DNA of 8,969 bases. Origin: Pseudomonas sp. GTDB taxonomy: Bacteria > Pseudomonadota > Gammaproteobacteria > Pseudomonadales > Pseudomonadaceae. Location: positions 1 through 8,969 of the forward strand of contig JAQZAY010000142.1 in NCBI GenBank assembly GCA_029239415.1, read 5' to 3'. Within the stretch, counting starts at the first letter, position 1. Each line of letters begins with the position of its first letter. The notes under the pieces are model-generated. The model saw only the letters and a list, made by a program, of their open reading frames with translations. It was not told the DNA's origin and searched no databases. Of this stretch, positions 6,882-8,969 are shown in pieces. Position numbers and translations under genes: made by a program.

Positions 6882-8444
6882 CTACCCCAGGAACAACCGG
6901 TACGCCGGGTTGTTCGTCTCATCCCAGTAGTCGTACCCCATGTCTGCCAAGGCTGCCGGCAGGCCCGCCTGTTCATCCTCCGGCACCGCCAGTGCCACGA
7001 ACACCCGGGCCTGCGCCGCGCCGTGGTTGCGGTAGTGGAACAGGCTGATGTTCCAACGCCTGCCCAGGCGCTCCAGGAACCCCAGCAACGCCCCCGGCCG
7101 CTCGGGAAACTCGAAGCGCAGCACGCGCTCCGCCGTGCCCGGCGCGGCATGCCCGCCGACAGTGTGGCGCACGTGCAGCTTGGCCAGCTCGTTGTCGGTC
7201 AGGTCCAGGACCTCGTAACCGTCGCCGCACAGGGCCTCGAGCAGACGCTCACGTGGGTCGTGCTGGGGATGGGTCTGGACACCGACGAACAGCCGGGCCT
7301 CCTTGCCAGGGTGATACCGGTAGTTGAATTCGGTGATCTGGCGGTGGCCCAGCGCCTGGCAGAAGGCCCGGAAGCTGCCCGCTCGCTCGGGCACGGTGAC
7401 GGCGATGACCGCTTCGCGCTGCTCGCCCAGTTCGGCCCGCTCGGCCACGTGGCGCAGCCGGTCGAAATTGATGTTGGCCCCTGAGTCGATGGCCACCAGG
7501 GTCTGTCCGCTGACACCTTCGCGCGCCACGTAGCGCTTGATCCCGGCGACCGCCAGCGCGCCGGACGGCTCGGTGATCGAGCGGGTGTCGTCGTAGATGT
7601 CCTTGATCGCCGCGCACAGCTCGTCGCTGCCGACGGTGATGACTTCATCGACGAAATGGCGGCACAGGTCGAAGCAGTGCGCGCCCACCTGGGCCACCGC
7701 GACACCGTCGGCGAACGTGCCGACCTGGGGCAGGATCACCCGCTCGCCAGCGGCCAGCGCCGCCTGCAGGCAATTGGCATCGTGCGGTTCCACGCCGATG
7801 ACCTTGACCTCGGGGCGCAGGTACTTGACGTAGGCGGCGATGCCGGCGATCAGCCCGCCGCCGCCGACCGGCACGAAGATCGCGTCCAGAGCGCCCGGCT
7901 GTTGACGCAGGATTTCCATCGCCACGGTGCCCTGCCCGGCGATCACGTCCGGGTCGTCGAACGGCGGCACGAAGGTCGCGCCCTGCCGTTCGGCCAGGGC
8001 CAGGGCGTGGGCCAGCGCCTGGGGGAAGCTCTCGCCGTGCAGGACCACCTGCCCGCCGCGCGAGCGCACGCCCTCGATCTTCAGTTCAGGGGTGGTGGTC
8101 GGCATGACAATGCAGGCCTGCATCCCCAGGTGCCGGGCCGCCAGTGCGACGCCTTGCGCATGGTTACCGGCGGACGCGGTGATCACGCCCCGTGCACGTT
8201 GCTCGGCCGTCAAGCGTGACAGTCGCGTGTAGGCGCCACGGATCTTGAAAGAGAACGTCGGTTGCAGGTCCTCGCGCTTGAGCAGCACCTGGCTGTCCAG
8301 GCGCGCCGACAGGACCGGCGCGGCATGCAGCGGCGTTTCGAAGGCGATGTCGTAGACCGGGGCGGCGAGGATGCGGCGGACCTGTTCCGACAGCAGCTGG
8401 CGGACGGGATCGGGAATGGAAGGCGGGGTGCCGAAGCAGGTCAT
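6882..8444 (-). CDS. ilvA: Threonine ammonia-lyase (threonine deaminase), biosynthetic type
   Basis: 520 residues. The enzyme converts threonine to 2-oxobutanoate and ammonia, the committed step of isoleucine synthesis, in the cytoplasm with pyridoxal phosphate. Visible: the PLP-lysine motif SFKIRGAY with Lys67; SAGNHAQG (91-98), substrate and cofactor loop; GQGTVAMEI; the phosphate-binding glycine loop PVGGGGL (194-197); and DTRSITEPSGAL. The catalytic domain runs to about 340, followed by two ACT-like regulatory repeats (FRAFCQALGHRQITEFNYRY, and FLERLGRRWNISLFHYRNHG), the site of isoleucine feedback in this family. It has about 16 more N-terminal residues than the usual ~504-residue Pseudomonas IlvA. 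The ATG at 8444 has AGGAG 6 nt upstream. The rpiA gene, normally divergent from the main Pseudomonas ilvA, is not visible here, so this may be the second paralogue. An attenuator-like leader precedes it. No clear terminator follows. Confidence 0.95.
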   Translation of the reverse strand: MTCFGTPPSIPDPVRQLLSEQVRRILAAPVYDIAFETPLHAAPVLSARLDSQVLLKREDLQPTFSFKIRGAYTRLSRLTAEQRARGVITASAGNHAQGVALAARHLGMQACIVMPTTTPELKIEGVRSRGGQVVLHGESFPQALAHALALAERQGATFVPPFDDPDVIAGQGTVAMEILRQQPGALDAIFVPVGGGGLIAGIAAYVKYLRPEVKVIGVEPHDANCLQAALAAGERVILPQVGTFADGVAVAQVGAHCFDLCRHFVDEVITVGSDELCAAIKDIYDDTRSITEPSGALAVAGIKRYVAREGVSGQTLVAIDSGANINFDRLRHVAERAELGEQREAVIAVTVPERAGSFRAFCQALGHRQITEFNYRYHPGKEARLFVGVQTHPQHDPRERLLEALCGDGYEVLDLTDNELAKLHVRHTVGGHAAPGTAERVLRFEFPERPGALLGFLERLGRRWNISLFHYRNHGAAQARVFVALAVPEDEQAGLPAALADMGYDYWDETNNPAYRLFLG

Positions 8445-8447
8445 CGA

Positions 8448-8480
8448 TGACTCCTGGTCGTGTCGTAAGCCCGGGAGTCA
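8448..8480 (-). promoter_or_regulatory. Stem covering the ilvA Shine-Dalgarno
   Basis: Read on the minus strand, TGACTCC (8480-8474) is perfectly complementary to GGAGTCA (8454-8448), with a 19-nt loop. The right arm includes most of AGGAG (8455-8451), the ilvA Shine-Dalgarno. The stem sits after the attenuator terminator, so it would form only in read-through RNA. The pairing is direct; a role in limiting translation is inference, and a 7-bp stem with a 19-nt loop is only moderately stable. Confidence 0.45.
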
Positions 8481-8484
8481 GTCG

Positions 8485-8508
8485 AAAAACCCGCCTCCAG
8501 GGCGGGTT
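8485..8508 (-). terminator. Intrinsic terminator (attenuator) upstream of ilvA
   Basis: On the minus strand AACCCGCC (8508-8501) pairs perfectly with GGCGGGTT (8495-8488) around a CTGGA loop. A run of five T (8489-8485) starts inside the arm and follows the G+C core. This is a textbook Rho-independent terminator. It lies 40 nt before the ilvA ATG and starts 15 nt after the stop of the short leader ORF, the expected place for an attenuator. Confidence 0.85.
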
Positions 8509-8549
8509 CGGTGCACGTACGCGCTAGCCCGCCAATCCGATGATGGCGG
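8501..8549 (-). promoter_or_regulatory. Antiterminator and protector segments of the ilvA attenuator
   Basis: Four complementary segments can be read on the minus strand: segment 1 CCGCC (8549-8545, the Thr15-Ala16 codons), segment 2 GGCGGG (8533-8528, the last leader codons), segment 3 CCCGCC (8506-8501), and segment 4 GGCGGG (8495-8490). Segment 1 can pair with 2, 2 with 3 (antiterminator, 6 bp), or 3 with 4 (terminator). A ribosome stalled on the Ile codons at 8544-8539 would cover segment 1 and free segment 2 to capture 3, allowing ilvA transcription; a ribosome at the stop codon would cover segment 2 and leave 3:4 to terminate. Complementarity is seen; the mechanism follows the known ilv and trp leader logic. 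Confidence 0.7.
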
Positions 8550-8592
8550 TAATAATCAGGGCGAGTGCGTGGCACGGTGTGAAGGTGTTCAT
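8524..8592 (-). CDS. ilvA leader peptide, Ile-rich, 22 residues
   Basis: A short ORF from ATG (8592) to TAG (8524), too short for routine gene callers. It begins MNTFTPCH and ends ALALIITAIIGLAG. It holds four Ile codons in two adjacent pairs (ATT ATT at 8556-8551, ATC ATC at 8544-8539), plus three Leu and three Thr codons, and no Val. Its position directly before a strong intrinsic terminator and ilvA, and its end inside the antiterminator segment, fit a ribosome-mediated attenuator sensing charged tRNA-Ile. The Shine-Dalgarno is poor: only an AGG two nt from the ATG. The promoter candidate just upstream would start the RNA at or next to the ATG. The alternative is a chance hydrophobic ORF, but the joint fit of Ile pairs, stop position and terminator makes that less likely. 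Confidence 0.75.
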   Translation of the reverse strand: MNTFTPCHALALIITAIIGLAG

Positions 8593-8599
8593 GGCCTGG

Positions 8600-8629
8600 A
8601 CGGTAGCCTGTGCTGTATCCGGGCGTCAA
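8600..8629 (-). promoter_or_regulatory. Candidate sigma-70 promoter for the leader-ilvA transcript
   Basis: On the minus strand, TTGACG (8629-8624, five of six consensus bases) is followed after 18 nt by TACCGT (8605-8600), which keeps the key T, A and final T of the -10 box but is otherwise weak. Seven nt separate it from the A of the leader ATG, so transcription would start at or next to that A and the leader would be leaderless. A start further upstream cannot be excluded. Confidence 0.45.
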
Positions 8630-8650
8630 TACCTTTGCACGCCCATGCCT

Positions 8651-8682
8651 TTTGACTTCTTTGGAATTTGACGTCTTTGGAA
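8651..8682. repeat. Two adjacent 16-bp direct repeats
   Basis: TTTGACTTCTTTGGAA (8651-8666) is followed without a gap by TTTGACGTCTTTGGAA (8667-8682); they differ at one position. They lie 22 bp upstream of the candidate -35 box of the ilvA leader promoter. Abutting near-identical copies upstream of a promoter look like a tandem regulator-binding site. The sequence matches no operator I recognise. A chance duplication is possible. Confidence 0.5.
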
Positions 8683-8703
8683 AAAGCTCCGAGATAGGGG
8701 CAT

Positions 8704-8733
8704 TTATTGCGCCTATAACTTCACCGGTATGAT
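8704..8733 (+). promoter_or_regulatory. Possible rightward promoter
   Basis: TATGAT (8728-8733) is a near-consensus -10 box. The candidate -35 elements are poor (TTATTG at 8704-8709 with an 18-nt spacer). TATAAC at 8714-8719 is a second -10-like word. A promoter here would transcribe to the right, divergent from ilvA, toward a gene beyond the window. Support is weak. Confidence 0.3.
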
Positions 8734-8847
8734 ACAGGCGCGCGCCGCCCTCCTGTGGGAGTCCGCCCGCCGCCTTGGCGCCGCGCTGTCGCGCAGAGAA
8801 CATGACGGTAGCTGGCAGGATCCGGGGCTTTATTGCTGATCGATTTA
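8734..8847. other. G+C-rich non-coding stretch, no gene seen
   Basis: This part holds no ORF I trust. It contains several short self-complementary words: a GGCGCGCGCC palindrome, CTCC-TGTG-GGAG, a GGCGCC palindrome and GCGC-TGTC-GCGC. It would fold strongly if transcribed and may be the 5' leader of a gene lying beyond the right edge. CCTGTGGGAG recalls a word common beside Pseudomonas REP sequences, from memory. Confidence 0.35.
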
Positions 8848-8912
8848 GGGCCGCTTTGCGGCCCATCGCGGCCGGGGCGCCGGACCGGCCGCGATTGGGC
8901 CCGCAGGGCCCA
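8848..8912. repeat. BIME-like pair of inverted REP-type units
   Basis: Three perfect stems in a row: GGGCCGC (8848-8854) with GCGGCCC (8858-8864), loop TTT; ATCGCGGCCGG (8865-8875) with CCGGCCGCGAT (8885-8895), 9-nt loop; and TGGGCCC (8896-8902) with GGGCCCA (8906-8912), loop GCA. The right half read backwards (GGGCCC-hairpin then ATCGCGGCCGG) resembles the left half read forwards, so the whole is two inverted copies of one unit. The unit GGGCC...GGCCCATCGCGGC resembles a repetitive extragenic palindrome that I recall as abundant in P. putida genomes. No T-run follows on either strand, so this is not simply a terminator. Confidence 0.6.
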
Positions 8913-8969
8913 CAAAATCCTGAAATTATTCCTTTTAAAATCAACAAGATATTTTATGTTCTATGAGAG
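8913..8969. other. Abrupt A+T-rich tail at the right edge
   Basis: Directly after the palindromes the composition changes from very G+C-rich to about three quarters A+T. Words such as TTTTAAAA and ATATTTTAT suggest promoter-like or foreign DNA. No start codon with a usable Shine-Dalgarno and no continuing gene can be defined before the window ends. Confidence 0.4.

Noticed and set aside
8441..8947. 168-codon minus-strand ORF upstream of ilvA
   Set aside because: It reads through the REP palindromes, the promoter region, the leader peptide (in another frame) and the terminator. This is incompatible with a real gene given the attenuator layout.
8775..8966. 63-codon plus-strand ORF (TTG at 8775 or ATG at 8802)
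   Set aside because: It has no good Shine-Dalgarno and translates directly through the three REP-type hairpins, with no recognisable protein features.
1..8969. tRNA, rRNA, CRISPR array, prophage or integrase
   Set aside because: No cloverleaf, no spaced short repeats and no integrase or transposase motif could be found by reading either strand.

Overview
The window is G+C-rich DNA that looks like a Pseudomonas chromosome, most likely from the P. putida / P. entomophila side of the genus. This rests on the coding style, on a threonine deaminase that closely resembles Pseudomonas IlvA as I remember it, on a large protein of the Pseudomonas 'dermonecrotic toxin domain (DUF6543) plus leucine-rich repeat' type, and on a REP-like palindrome near the right end. 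The assignment is from memory of these families, not from a search.

Layout, left to right. (1) A left-truncated GNAT/CelD-like acyltransferase gene overlaps by 29 nt a ChbG/HpnK (YdjC) family sugar-deacetylase gene; together they look like the tail of a polysaccharide or lipid-glycan modification operon. (2) A 69-nt gap holds three consecutive perfect-stem hairpins, the last of which buries the Shine-Dalgarno of the next gene. (3) A 1263-residue DUF6543/LRR protein related to NEL-type ubiquitin-ligase effectors stops just where the NEL catalytic domain should begin, so it appears to lack the active-site cysteine. (4) 73 nt downstream is a 396-residue protein of unknown function with a CxC...H...C putative metal site, remotely like DUF1173 proteins. 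(5) The convergent gap to ilvA carries a 96-nt imperfect inverted repeat. (6) ilvA, encoding biosynthetic-type threonine deaminase with two C-terminal ACT-like domains, is on the minus strand.

The most interesting region is upstream of ilvA. On the minus strand there is a 22-codon ORF containing Ile-Ile-Thr-Ala-Ile-Ile, followed by a strong intrinsic terminator and then ilvA. Segments inside and after the ORF can form the mutually exclusive 1:2, 2:3 and 3:4 stems of a classical amino-acid attenuator. The best promoter candidate puts transcription start at about the A of the leader ATG, so the leader peptide may be translated from a leaderless RNA. A further stem covers the ilvA Shine-Dalgarno. 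Together these suggest that isoleucine supply controls ilvA by attenuation, with a possible second translational layer.

Beyond the leader, positions 8593-8969 hold no gene I can support. This stretch contains a 16-bp tandem repeat, a possible rightward promoter, a G+C-rich stem-forming stretch, a BIME-like pair of inverted REP units, and an abrupt A+T-rich tail at the window edge.
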